This document shows positions 22,801-34,800 of a stretch of 64,000 bases of DNA, piece after piece (within the stretch, counting starts at the first letter, position 1; every line of letters starts with the position of its first letter). This stretch comes from Halichondria panicea (lineage: Eukaryota > Porifera > Demospongiae > Suberitida > Halichondriidae): assembly GCF_963675165.1 (NCBI RefSeq), contig NC_087386.1:732931-796930 (forward strand), in the 5' to 3' direction. A model generated the notes under the pieces. It made no database searches and was not told the origin of the DNA. It saw nothing but the letters and a program-made list of their open reading frames with translations. Made by a program: the position numbers and the translations under genes.

Positions 22801-25800
22801 GGCTGTCTGGTCAGGTGATCCTTCTGTGCAGTCACGTGACGTCCCAGACAAGTCATGTGATAAGGATGATCTCAGCGAGGCCAGAAACTCTTCATAGAGC
22901 GATGTGGGTGTGTCTAGATTGTCCATTTCCTTTCTCTGCATGTACAGAAATAGGTAAATACAGCGTATAAACTGAAGGAGAATAATAATTACTGCTTTCC
23001 TCATGCATTTAAACAACTGCTATTGTAATTGGGAAGCGTTCGTTAGATGGTGGCCGGTGGCAACAGTTTGGATGGTACATGTGTATCTGTGTACCTGCAG
23101 ACTGTCTGGAGGTACTCACCTTTCCCATAGCTTCAATCACATGCATGGACTTGCCGGCTTGTAGCACCTGTGAACAAGCAATATGTAGCTAACAATATGA
23201 GACAAACAAGCAAGTGGGGCAAGCCAAGCGCAATTCAAGCCCAAGCCAAGCGTGGGGCAAGAGGCATTCAATATTGAGCAGAATGCAACTATGACCACTA
23301 CGTGTACACACCTGATGTAGGACAGGTTGTAGGAACTCCGGTACTGGTTGCCGTAGTGAGAACCCAGAGACCCAACTCCAGTCCTCCCCATCATCACACT
23401 CCTCTCTAGTCAGGGAGAAGAGATTAGTCACGTACATGTACAGTCATGTAGACTGCATGTGCACATGCATGTACATGTAGACTGCATGTGGACATGCATG
23501 TACTTTGCATACCTAAATGATTGAATAATATCCAACGACAGTCTTCATACGTACCTTTGTATGCAAAACTCCTCCCACTTTACGTCCAGTGTCCCCTCCT
23601 TTATCCAGTGCTCGATTAGGTCAAGGTACGGCTGTAATGAGGCCAGCCACAGTGGAAGGAGGGTGGTCAGGGAGGCGTGGCCAGAGGTACTCAGCGCATC
23701 CAGCCGAGAGAGGGAGGTCCACAAGGTCGAGAGGAGGGTTGAAGATAACTGGATGTAGAAATGAAAACAAATCAACGAATCTTCTATTCTAGCGCCTCGT
23801 AAGTTATCTCTTAAAATAACGCTTGAAAAACGGCCTGGGAACGAGACTACTTCAATTCATGCAATTTAACTAGAATGCTCCAGTAATAAATCTGAAGAGA
23901 ACTTTAAGTACAGTTTAGTTTCACTGAGGGAGGGTACTGCTGAAACCCCACTAGTTGTGTGCATGAGAAGTGACATGGGCCCCTTACAGATAATGGAGTT
24001 GGTGGTGATGGCTGCTGGTCCAGGACAGTGCTCACCACGCTGTACAGCTCCTGTACTCGAATGTACACTGAGCTCAGGCTGACCTCCAGAGAGAATAATG
24101 TCACCATGGCAACTGCAGTACGTAGGAATACAGTCCAATCATAAATCTGCTAATCAGGTATTTGGAAAAACTAAAAGGCTACATTTGGAGTTACATGCCT
24201 AGCACAGGACCACATTATTAATTTCATGTACATGCATACATGTATATACTTACGTGTAGCTCAAGCAAAGAGCTAGCACACTTTATATGGTAATGCTCAG
24301 ATTGAAGTAGCTGTGAGTAGTTCTTCTTAAATGTATCATTGACCTGCACTACAGTTAGACTAGTCTAGAAACCTTTGTTGACGACGTCCCTCTCCAGCTC
24401 TCTGATGGTCTCCTCCAGTTGGTTGGTACACACTCTCAAGGCACTGGAGAATGCTTCGTACGTCCTACAGGGGATGGGCTGATTGTCGGGGGTAAAGGTT
24501 ACTCCACGGCAAGTGTTTCTCAGCACACGGAGCATGGAAATGAAGCCAGAGAAATAAGAGAGCTGACGTTGCAAGGACAACTGAAAATAAGATATAAAAA
24601 TAGGAACTATTACACAGCATGTACATGTACATGGTACATGTCAAAAAATAATTTGTTTTCTCGATTGAGTCTCATTATGGTCTCTATAGCTACAGACATG
24701 CAATCCCCAGTATGCTTACAACTCGTACAAGTGAAGGGCCATGAATAAATTCAATATACAATGTTTGTACGCGTGCGATAACATTTAGAGAGTCACTCAC
24801 TGGTGTGAGATGAAGGACTTGAATGTCCTTCCGTGGGATCACTTCTGAGTCACTAATCTCGTACACAAAGCTTGACCCCGCCCCCAGACACGCCCACAGT
24901 GTTTCCCGCACTACTTGCCACTCTGTTAGAGTGACCATATCTCCCAGTGAAGGGCGAAGAGGCTCCATTGACTTGAGATAGGAACTCCTAATGAAGGGGT
25001 GAAGTACACTCAGTACCACTACCAGGCTATAAATAGTAGGTATAACTGCCACATACCATGGCTTGTGGTCAGACTACATGTAGAGCTAGAACTGAATACA
25101 AAAAAAAATTTCTGCACAGCAATCAAGGGCCGGATAATCGAGGTTCTACTGTAACTTTTCACTAGTTGTACAATTTGTAATAACAATAACTTGTTTGCTC
25201 AGCATTAACGAATAGGGTAGTCCTCCTAGGACCATAGCTACTGGACCAGAGAACACGATTGTGACTCACCAGGTGGTTGCTAGGCTGCATGCAGGGTGAG
25301 CAGACGCAGTCAGGCAGTTATCTTGGAGGCTGGAAAGATCGACTTGATGTTGCGGATTGGAGACATCCCAGTATGGAATATGGACGTGCTTTAACAACAT
25401 GGAGTGGGAACTGGAAACAGGAGGGGAAATCCCTTCATCCAAAAGCTCGTCCCCAATTGCTGAGTCGTCTAAACAACGTTTGGTGGGTGTGGTTTCATCT
25501 GATTGAGAAGTGGAGTCGGACCACTAGAAAAAGGAATCAGTTAAGCAAAATAATAAATGACTTATTATGAGGTCATGTGAATAAAACTCACCTCTGACTC
25601 GCTGTCCGAGTTGTATGCCTGGTAGCGAATACCTTCCATGAGATGTGTGTGTGTGTGTGTGTGGGCGTGTGTGTGTGTGTGTGTGTGTGTGTATGCCTGG
25701 TAGCGAATACCTTCCATGAGATGTCTTGTCCAGTCAAAGTCATCACCTGGGACTGCATGATTGGGGGGGGGGGGGGTGTATCAGTATGGTAGGCCATGCG

Positions 25801-26613
25801 TGTACCGTATGTACATGTACACAACGATTGCTGCATTTCGTGCTTTGTATAATTATATACCTCAAAAGTAGGTCCTGGTAGATTGTGTATTTAGAGATAT
25901 ATATAGCTAGCCAGTGTGTACTGAAGAGATATTCAAAGCCCCTTCGCTATATTGGCCATACCCACCTTGTCTCGAGGGGCTCTCGGGACCCCCCACATAG
26001 TCCCTGTTGACGGGGGATTGTGATATGGTGAGCAGGAACAACAGAAAGCCATAGTGAGCGTCGGAGTGAGGGTAGCTCTTCTCAAGATGAAGAGAGAGGA
26101 AGGTATGCGTTAGCTCCTCAAGAGATGCCGCCTTCTCTGGTTGAGAGTGAACTTGGAACTTCTCCTTGAGCCTGTATTGCAAATAACGACATGGTGCCTT
26201 GACACACGTAACAGAGTTCTACAAGATTGGATTCGCTTGCAACAATAAGTTTATTTTTAAATGCAAACAAGTGTGAAGCCCAGAGCTATTAAAACATAAA
26301 ATGGGCATCAGAATTGTGGGTGTGGATTACGTTTTTGTAATGTAGAAGTTACCCAGTGATGGCTCGGTTGACACTGAGATCATTGACATCTAGAAATCGA
26401 TGAAACTTGAAATTCATTTTGGCAAACTCGAAGCACAACTTGAAGTTTTCCTCCTGCGGCTGCAGAAATGGAGTAAAAAGTTCATCAGATATCATGGATT
26501 TATTTTGAGGCTGCATGCCAAGCACTAGTGTGCTTTCTCCTCACCTCAAATCCACTGACTGTTGCTATCAGCTTCTTTGTGAGTGCTCTATGCTCTTTGG
26601 AAAAGACTGCCAT
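19845..26613 (-). CDS. TUBGCP5: TUBGCP5, gamma-tubulin ring complex component 5
   Basis: Twenty exons on the minus strand: 26613-26545, 26453-26353, 26171-25966, 25752-25592, 25523-25270, 24987-24801, 24580-24373, 24112-23988, 23748-23555, 23405-23312, 23167-23120, 22935-22721, 22520-22409, 22121-21990, 21815-21715, 21553-21418, 21095-20913, 20635-20510, 20219-20030, 19903-19845. Phases agree and give about 966 residues (human 1024). Matches to GCP5 run end to end: NFKFHRFLDVN near the N terminus, QVVRETLWACLG, FRTVQRFLLMADG, the GCP C-terminal module (LDYSVPWPLAMVF, VNWAKWSLE, LLHFVNNLTNYLMTR) and FPH..LETLAFSM at the end. The family builds gamma-tubulin complexes that nucleate microtubules. 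Exon 2 could start 6 nt earlier. The intron after 21715 has a GC donor. Exon 4 carries an in-frame repeat insertion. Confidence 0.93.
21120..21375. repeat. Dispersed repeat (GCCATAACTTGAATTC family)
   Basis: Contains GATTTTCTGAAAGCTTTAGA, CCATGGTCCAAGGGCGAAAA and GGCGATACCATGGATAATAG motifs, as at 6660-7060 and 34376-35975. It lies in the TUBGCP5 intron between exons 16 and 17. Confidence 0.85.
25613..25729 (-). repeat. In-exon duplication with (CA)n spacer in TUBGCP5 exon 4
   Basis: The 34-bp stretch encoding HLMEGIRYQAY occurs twice (from 25613 and from 25691), separated by CA/CG-rich repeat. The offset is exactly 78 bp, so the reading frame stays open and the insertion would encode alternating Thr-His residues. 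Without it the exon would be 83 nt, also in frame. Confidence 0.85.
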
Positions 26614-26705
26614 CTTCAACTTTGTTTCTAAGGCGGCTTAATCCCGCGGCCAGATATTGAGGTAAATGTACACGAACTCTGACCTCTCACCCACGTGTAC
26701 CAAAA
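26614..26705. promoter_or_regulatory. 92-bp head-to-head promoter, TUBGCP5 (-) / MRPS2 (+)
   Basis: The two start codons face away from each other only 92 bp apart, so both 5' untranslated regions and core promoters must lie in or overlap this gap. It contains CCGCGG and CACGTG motifs and no TATA box. Confidence 0.75.
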
Positions 26706-27575
26706 ATGGCCTTGCGAAAGTGTTTGAAGTGTTTCTCCTTGCTGCCAACTCATGTACCAAAGCTGCCCGCTGCTACCAGGTGCCTAGCTTCCTTACCATT
26801 GGATGTGGTTGATCCTAAAAATGAGGGTGAGTTGTGTGAAAAGTTTTACCCAAAATAAACTTCACTGTTCGTAGTCGTACGAGAGCCGGATGCTGGAAAG
26901 AGTCCACTGGAGTGCCCTGACTACTTTGGAGTGAACAGCTTGGTGACTATGGAGGATCTACTGAAGGCGCGTGTGCATCTAGGCCACAAGACTGGACTGT
27001 GGAATCCTCTCATGAAACGATTCATCCACGGCTCTCGTGCAGGACTGCATATTCTCGATCTTGACCGCACCCTCCCACTATTACACAAAGCTCTCAACGT
27101 TACTGCCCACGTTGCATATCGTGGAGGCATCATCTTGTTTGTAAACGAGCGGCCACAATTCGAGGGTCTGGTACAAAGAACAGCTAGAGACTGTAGAGAG
27201 TTCTTTATCACTCAGAAATGGAGAGGAGGAACACTTACAAATTCGTACATGCTCCTCGGGACTCTGCGGCTGCCAGATTTAATGATATTCACGAGCGTAC
27301 CCCCGAGTAAAACAGCTGTCAAAGAAACAGCAATGGCGTGTATCCCGTCTATAGGAGTGGTGGACTCTGACTGTAACCCATCTCAGATCATGTATCCTAT
27401 TCCCGGCAACGATGACTCACCATCTGCCCTCAGGCTCTACTGCAGACTGTTCTCAGAGGCCATTCTACTGGGTAAAGAGAAGAGAAAATCTGACTATGCT
27501 GACAAGCCTGAACCTGTTAGTGTTAGAACAGAAGAGTCTACGGAACTCAAATCAAACGCTAATAATAATAGTTAA
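26706..27575 (+). CDS. MRPS2: Mitochondrial small ribosomal subunit protein uS2m
   Basis: Two exons, 26706-26826 and 26875-27575, joined in phase 1 across a 48-bp intron, give 273 residues (human MRPS2 has 296). The body matches the ribosomal S2 family: LLKARVHLGHKTGLWNPLMK, FIHGSRAGLHILDLDRT, ILFVNERPQFEGL, TLTNSYMLLGT, and the late PSIGVVDSDCNPS that fits the conserved VDT(N)-type segment. The N terminus (MALRKCLKCFSLLPTHV) is basic and amphipathic as expected of a mitochondrial targeting peptide. The protein is part of the mitochondrial 28S subunit. The C-terminal tail after LLGKEKRKS is Ser/Glu/Asn-rich. Confidence 0.93.
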
Positions 27576-27907
27576 TTAGTTTCTGTCAAGTCTCATAATT
27601 ATATACAATGTAGTACAGTATCTATGGTTAAGTAATACTTGTAGTGTTTCTAATACAGTCATGTAGGTATGAAAGAAGTACATAACTTGATTTGTGCCCA
27701 GTATAGTACAAGTAAGACACTGCAAAAATCACAAAAAGATTCCTACCAGAACAGAACATAGATTGAACAAGTTTAATAACGATCCGTACCATTTATTCAT
27801 GTGGCTGAGGTCAAAGGTGATCTTACTAAGCCAGGATCTAGGAGGAGAGGAACTGTACAAGTTTATAAGTATATCTAGCTCTGTACTGGGACACTGACAG
27901 TGAAGTC
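27576..27907. other. Intergenic gap between MRPS2 and PNPLA6/7
   Basis: It should hold the MRPS2 3' untranslated region and the PNPLA6/7 promoter. I see no coding exon or repeat in it. Confidence 0.5.
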
Positions 27908-28576
27908 ATGGACTCTACATGGGTGGAAGAGATGGTAGCCTTTGCCACTGAGCATCTCGTTGCCATAGTGTCTACCTCGGTGGCTGTTTCCCTGGCTCTA
28001 ATTTTCTTTTGTGTGTGCCCAAGGAAGTCCAAAGAACCAAGGGAGGCCGGTGAGACACTGTGTCAATAGTAAGGTGGCTAGTATTGAATACATCCACACA
28101 CAGCCCCGGTAATGGGGGAGGAAACGTTGCCGAGGGTACCGTCTGGACGATTGAGAAAGAGAGATTTGGTCCGACACTATTCACGACGAATCTTTAACAA
28201 GGTGATAAACAGACGTTCATCTGAAATTTCATCCCTTACACTCACATTATTTTTGTTCAGGCTGGTGAATTCAGGAGGAAGCCAAGAGAGAGAGTTATCA
28301 ACATAGCCAAGCGGTGAGTCACAACCCACGCCCACACACACTCAGTCACAACCCACACCCACACACACTCAGTCACAACCCACGCCCACACACACTCAGT
28401 CACAACCCACCACCACACACACTCAGTCACAACCCACACCCACACACACTCATGTTATGTGTGCAGGTTTCTGCAAGGCCCAGAGATACCTGAGAGACAG
28501 CTGTACAGAGAACCACCAGACGCCTTTCTAGAGGCTGACCACTTGGAAGTAAGTTTGTAAAAGGCTTGTCCACTGT

Positions 28577-28642
<66 letters not shown>

Positions 28643-31600
28643 GAGGTGATCCCAACGTTCCTTCAGAGGTCCTCTACCTGCTCAAGAGCGTAAGAGCATT
28701 CGGCCATTTTGAGAAGCCTCTCTTCATTGAGCTGTGCAAACATGTCGAGACAAAATTCGTGCCCGCTGGTGCCATTCTGTTCCGGCCTGGACAAATTGAC
28801 GACTCTATCTACGTAGTCAAAAATGGCCGCCTAAAGGTAGGTTATAGGTATATTGTATTCATGACAACTCTTCACTCCGTCTTTTATAAGCTACGAAGTA
28901 AATGATTGTATCCGTGGGACGGTGGTTTTTTGAGGCCTACCACAAGTACAGTGGAAAGTCTGGCATTCTAGGGCTTCTAGTGCACCTCCATGTTTGATCT
29001 TATGTGTCTCTCCTCCCCCCACAGGTGTACATCATGGAGGCTGATGGCTCAGAGCTTCCCCTGAAGGAGGCTGGTACTGGGGACAGTGTACACTCCATGT
29101 TGAGTATCTTGGATGCTGTTATTGGCCACCCAAAGACATTCAAAACAGTGGCTGCCAAAGCCATCAGAGACACCTATGTGCTGCAGTGAGTTCAGAGTTC
29201 ACACTCTACGCTGAACTAACAGAGTACATATACAGTGTACGTACAGTACAATATATGCGACCTTCTAATTGACAAAAATCATGAATGATGTGAAAATGGA
29301 CGAGTACTTACATGTGTATTGTGTATTAGTACTGTTCTGCTATATATACACACAATCATCAGCCCCTCTCTGTACTTTATACATGTAAGTGATGATAAAG
29401 TTAGGGTGTATACATCTCTTCACTTTATTTCTCCCCTTGCCAGAGTGAGGTCCAAAGCTTTTGAAGCATTCTTCAAGGACAATCCCGACTCCCTGCTGAG
29501 GATGGTGCAGATTGTCATGCTCAGACTGCAGAGGGTCACCTTCCTAGCACTCAACCACTTCCTAGGCCTGGGCAGGGAGCTACTCAACCAGGTGTGTGTA
29601 TGTATGAGTTATTGTGTGAAGTATTTGTGTGAATAAAAGCTCACGTAAATTTAATCACACCACAATAAAAGCGTAATAACGTAAAACGTTTTTTACGAGG
29701 ACGGTTCTTGTAACTGCTTAGGCAATACTTATCTTCTAATCAGTACCAAAAGTAGATAAGAGTACTCTTGGCAGTACGCATTCTAGAAAATGTCTCAAGC
29801 TGAAATTGTTACTGTATAATTATGTGTGTGTTCTCTTTCTTTGCCGACAGAAACCGTCCTTGATTGGTGAGTACAGTGTCAAGCAGCTTCCTCGCAGGTT
29901 TAACCATCACAGAGGAGCACACGCCAGCCCTCATGGCTTTAAAGAGCCGTCCTTCCGTACTGTCTCACAGACCTCCCTCGATTCGGACTCTGACACCGAG
30001 CCAAGCAGACCACCCCCCCTAGCGGCCAGCCAACTAAAGCCCCTCCTCAAGTCCACTCTTACTTCAGAGGCTGCAAAGAGCACTGATTCGGAGGTTGACG
30101 ATATGGTGCCAGGCAAGGGAGGTAAGTCTAAGAAGACCGTGGCCATTGATACATCACAGAATGAGCACTTTTCTCATCGGCTGATTCCAGTGAGGTCACC
30201 AGAGTTCGACAATGTTATAGACCAGGTGGGTTGAGCAATGTGACTACCAGTGAGAGCACTGCAGTCCCTATACTTCATGCTAGGTCTACATGCACACACA
30301 TGTATGTGTCTGTACATGTAACGTACCGTATAGCGGGTTATTTTCGGATGGTGAAAATGTTCGTATTATAAAGCATCATCTATAAAATATTAATGTGTAA
30401 TGGGTTTTATGTCATCATTCTGAGCTGTACAAATATTCATACGAAATATTATTATGCACAAGTATACGTGACAACATTTAATGTCCTATTATCTGGTCCC
30501 AGGCTCGAGTTGATCGTCAGCGCTTCTCTTCCGAAGGGATTTACCCCTCAGATGGTGGGGGTGGGGTCCTCCACCAGTCTCAAGGCGACCAATCACCTGT
30601 CTCTGAGGGTGGGGAGGGGAGTAGGAACAGCTCCCTGAAGAGAGGCCTCACTCCTGGGCTCAAGTTCTCCCACTTTGCCTCCATTGAGAGTGCTGAAGTG
30701 TTGAGGGCAGCCACTGAAGACTTGGTCAGGATATTCCAGTTGCAGGCAAGAGTCAGTAGCTATAATAATTATGGGAGTCGGTGTGTACGTGCAATAGATG
30801 TTTCAGTGGCCCATTGGCATCCTAGCCAGGTTATTATAATGTGTTTAGTAGTACACATGTACTTTCCTCTAATATTGCACATGATTGGCAGTAAGTTTTG
30901 AACAGTTTTTGGTCATAAACATTGTACACATGTAGTATCTTAATATCTCAGGCAGTAGTATTAACTTTGTTTTCAGAATGGTTTGTGCATGTAATTCTGT
31001 GATATCATGGTGTTGCATAAAGCCACTCACCTACTTCCCTTTTGCCAGCTAGTGTTACAATAGTCCTCTCCTCCCTTCCCTGCCTCCAGGATGAGTCGCT
31101 ATTGAAGAGTCGTATCCAACTGATTGAGGTGCCATGTGACTCCCTACTGGGGCTGGAGGGAGATCTGGAGAGTTGCGTCTACTTCATTGCCACTGGACGC
31201 CTCAAGGTCTACAGACCTCTGACCAGCTATGACAACGACAGACAAGATCAGGTGAGGGACCGTACATGCAGGCTGTAGTCTCAATCTATGTATGTAGAAT
31301 AAATTTTACTGTAACATTGTATGTACACTGATTCATCTCCTACATGTACTACTATGTACATTGCTTAGATTTCTGTGCTAGTACAGTACATGGATTTGTG
31401 ATTCATACATGTTAAGGATTTCCATGCAGTAGTGCCATGATGTGTTTATACAATCTCTCTTGAGAGTAGGATACATCATTTACCCCGCCCCCTCCGCTCA
31501 TGCAGGACCTGCTCTATATGGCGTGTCCTGGTGAGTTCTGTGGAGTGCTCTCTGCCCTGACAGGGGAGCCATCGTTCATCACTATTAAAGCTGCTACTGA

Positions 31601-31789
31601 CTCACATCTCATTGCCATCACCAAGACCAACCTCTATCAGTGAGTTGCTTAATTACTGGTGTTTGACAGCCATGGATTGCGCCCAGTATGGTACACGTAC
31701 ATTTTAGATTCTGGGGTATTTGGCAAGCTAAATTTGGAGTCTAGTAATCTTGAAGTGCTTCATAGTCTGCCCACTGTATACCACACACG

Positions 31790-31857
<68 letters not shown>

Positions 31858-34800
31858 CACACTCACACTCACACACACTCACTAGCATAATGTCAGAACA
31901 ACCTCTGGCCATCTGTGGGTTGGCCTTTGACATGGTCCAACGTCTCTCCCCTGCATTGCGTCAGATTGACTTTGCTCTGGACTGGATGGAACTGGAGGCG
32001 GGCCGAGCTCTCTATCGTCAAGGAGACGAAGCTAACGCAGCATATATTATCCTGAATGGGCGTGTCCGGTCAGTAGTCAAGAAAATAGACGGGAAAAAAG
32101 AACTAGCGGACGAATTTGGACGAGGGGAGTCCATTGGAATGGTGGGTACAGTACACACATGTACTTGTATGCAGAGCTCTAGTACTGGCTACTATGCAGG
32201 TTGAGGTGATGACTCATTCCCCGTGTGCTACTACAGTGCATGCAATCAGAGACACTGAGTTGGCCTGTCTACCAGTGGGCCTGCTCAACACCATCAAGCT
32301 CAAGCATCCTCAGGTGCAGGGAGACATGTGCAATGTCCACTGTACTCATGTCACAAGTTACTGTGATTTGTTTTGAACCCCCAAATTCACGGGCTGTACA
32401 CTTTTTATTCCACTGCAGGTAGTGTCTCGACTGATCCAGATGCTGGGAGAGCGTATTCTGGGCAGCTACCATAAGCTAGCCTCTCCAGTGTCCAGCACCA
32501 GCCTATCAGGTGAGGCAACACACGTGTCAATGAAGCAAGCGTTTTATTGAGATATGGTACTGTACGAGTATTTCGTTGAGATTGTAGCAAATTTTAAGTG
32601 TAGCTCTAACTATTACAGACTGTTTGGTGCAGTGTACATGTGTGTGTGGTTTACATACTGTAGTTAGCTCTTAGTGCTGGGGTGATTCAATGGTGGTGTG
32701 TTTCTCTACTACATGTTCTGTGATGTCAGGTGACACAACAAAGAAGCACATGGTGTCCAATCGATCCACGGTTGCCATAGTTCCCATTACCAGTGATGTA
32801 CCTCTCTCTGAGTTCACTCAGGAGCTCTGTGCCTCCATCAAATCTATCGGTAATCTATATCTGTAGCTAGTAAAACTGTGCAATGTTGTATGTACATGTA
32901 CTGTACTATAATATTTTAATCATCCATCTGTAAATCATATTACGTATGTCACATTCCTATTTATCATATCCAGGTACATGTTTGACATTAACAAGCTCAC
33001 TAATCGAAGAAGAGTTAGGAAGTACAGCTTTTGAGAGGTAAATTATTCCCTTCCATACACGTACATGTATAGCATTGTGGTGAATGTTTCTGTGTTTCTT
33101 CAGTACACACGAGTACCGACTGAGGACTTGGTTGGGCCACCAGGAAGACAGTCACAGGATTGTTCTCTACCACGCTGATCCAGGTCTCTCTAAATGGACA
33201 GCCAGATGTATCAGACAGGTAAGTTTGTTTGGCATTACCAAGGAGTTTATAAAGATGTTATGTTTACACATAATTATACTCTGCATTACATGTAGCCAAT
33301 TATTATTATTAAATTAAGTTCCTGATAAGCTGTTATCAGATATCCTCGATAGTATAGTGGTAAGTATCTCCGCCTGTCACGCGGAAGACCCGGGTTCGAT
33401 TCCCGGTCGGGGAGCTCTTTTTTGTAAAGTTTCTTTTTTTGTGTTTTTACTCTGTAGTGCAGGTTCAATTCCAATGGTCATAAACTTTTTTTCTTTTTCC
33501 AGGCTGACTGCATTCTCCTGGTAGGACTAGCTCATAAAACTCTCTTAGAATCTACGGAATCTATGAGAAAGGTATCTTTCTATTCATAATAATTATTATG
33601 TATGAAGGAATTTGTTCTTTAGATTGCAAAGCAAGTGGAGTCTATTTCAGCCAGGGTGCAGAAAGAGCTTGTCCTACTTCACAGAAAAAATGTCGGTCAC
33701 CCAAGTGGCACTGTAAAGTGGCTGAATGCTCTGGGATGGCTCTCTGCTCACTTCCATGTAAGTTATCGTAGTGCTAGAAATGTATGCGTGGGCGTGGTAC
33801 TAACTATGCGTGGGCGTGGTACTAACTATGCTATTTGTGCGAGCAGCTACCATGTCGCATAACTTTGCTCCGCAATTAATTCAAGGCCTGTACAATCCCA
33901 TTAAAATCCCAGTGTTTAATCAAAGAAATGTTTTGGGAGTGGGAGCCTTAATGAATTTGGCCAAAACGCTTATAACTTAGTTTGTATTATTATCATTGCT
34001 GGCTTGATTCATATTGGTACAGCTTTGTTGGTCTTAGTATTCATCAGCAGTTTTGACGAATACCTTCTTTAATTACAGGTTCGATGTCCAGACTATTTCT
34101 TTGAACAGACGCACGTAAGTTCTTCTAAATCTCTCTCTTTTTGGTTGACCTCTAAACTCTCTCTCTCTCTCTCTCCAGATTAAGCTCAGTTGTCCTGATA
34201 AGCACTCTGATTTCTCTCGATTGGCTAGACGCCTGACAGGAACATCAGTTGGCCTCGTGTTAGGAGGGGGAGGGGCCAGGGGAATCTCCCACATAGGCAC
34301 TCTGAAGGCCTTCACTGAAGCAGGTACATGTATATACTCATCGTACACAAAATAAATTTCAACTTTTTGTCTGCCCTGACGACATTGGCCCCAACGAAAT
34401 ACATCGGTATTGTTCTAAGCTTTCAGAATATCATAAAATGTGTGACATTGGATCGGCGATATGGCTGTTGAAAGATGTTCAACTACACCTACCCTCCGTA
34501 ATTTAATCGATAGTTTGGGGACTCCTTCAACAGCCATAACTTTTACCGTTGTTCCAGTGTCAACGATTTTATGATTTTCTGAAAGCTTAGAAAAAGACCT
34601 TTCAAATGATGTCATCAAACTTCACATTTGTGAGATAAAAGTATTTGCCAATTTGGCGATACCATGGATAATAAATAGCCCATGGCCCAAGGTCGAAAAA
34701 TGACAAATTAGGGCCCCAATAAAATTTTTGATTGAAACACATTATTTGAAAGGTGTTGTTCTAAGCTTTTAGAATATCATAACATATTTAACGTTGGATC

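Noticed and set aside
25588-25836. Thr-His-rich open frame as its own gene
   Set aside because: It is TUBGCP5 exon 4 read in another frame through the CA repeat.
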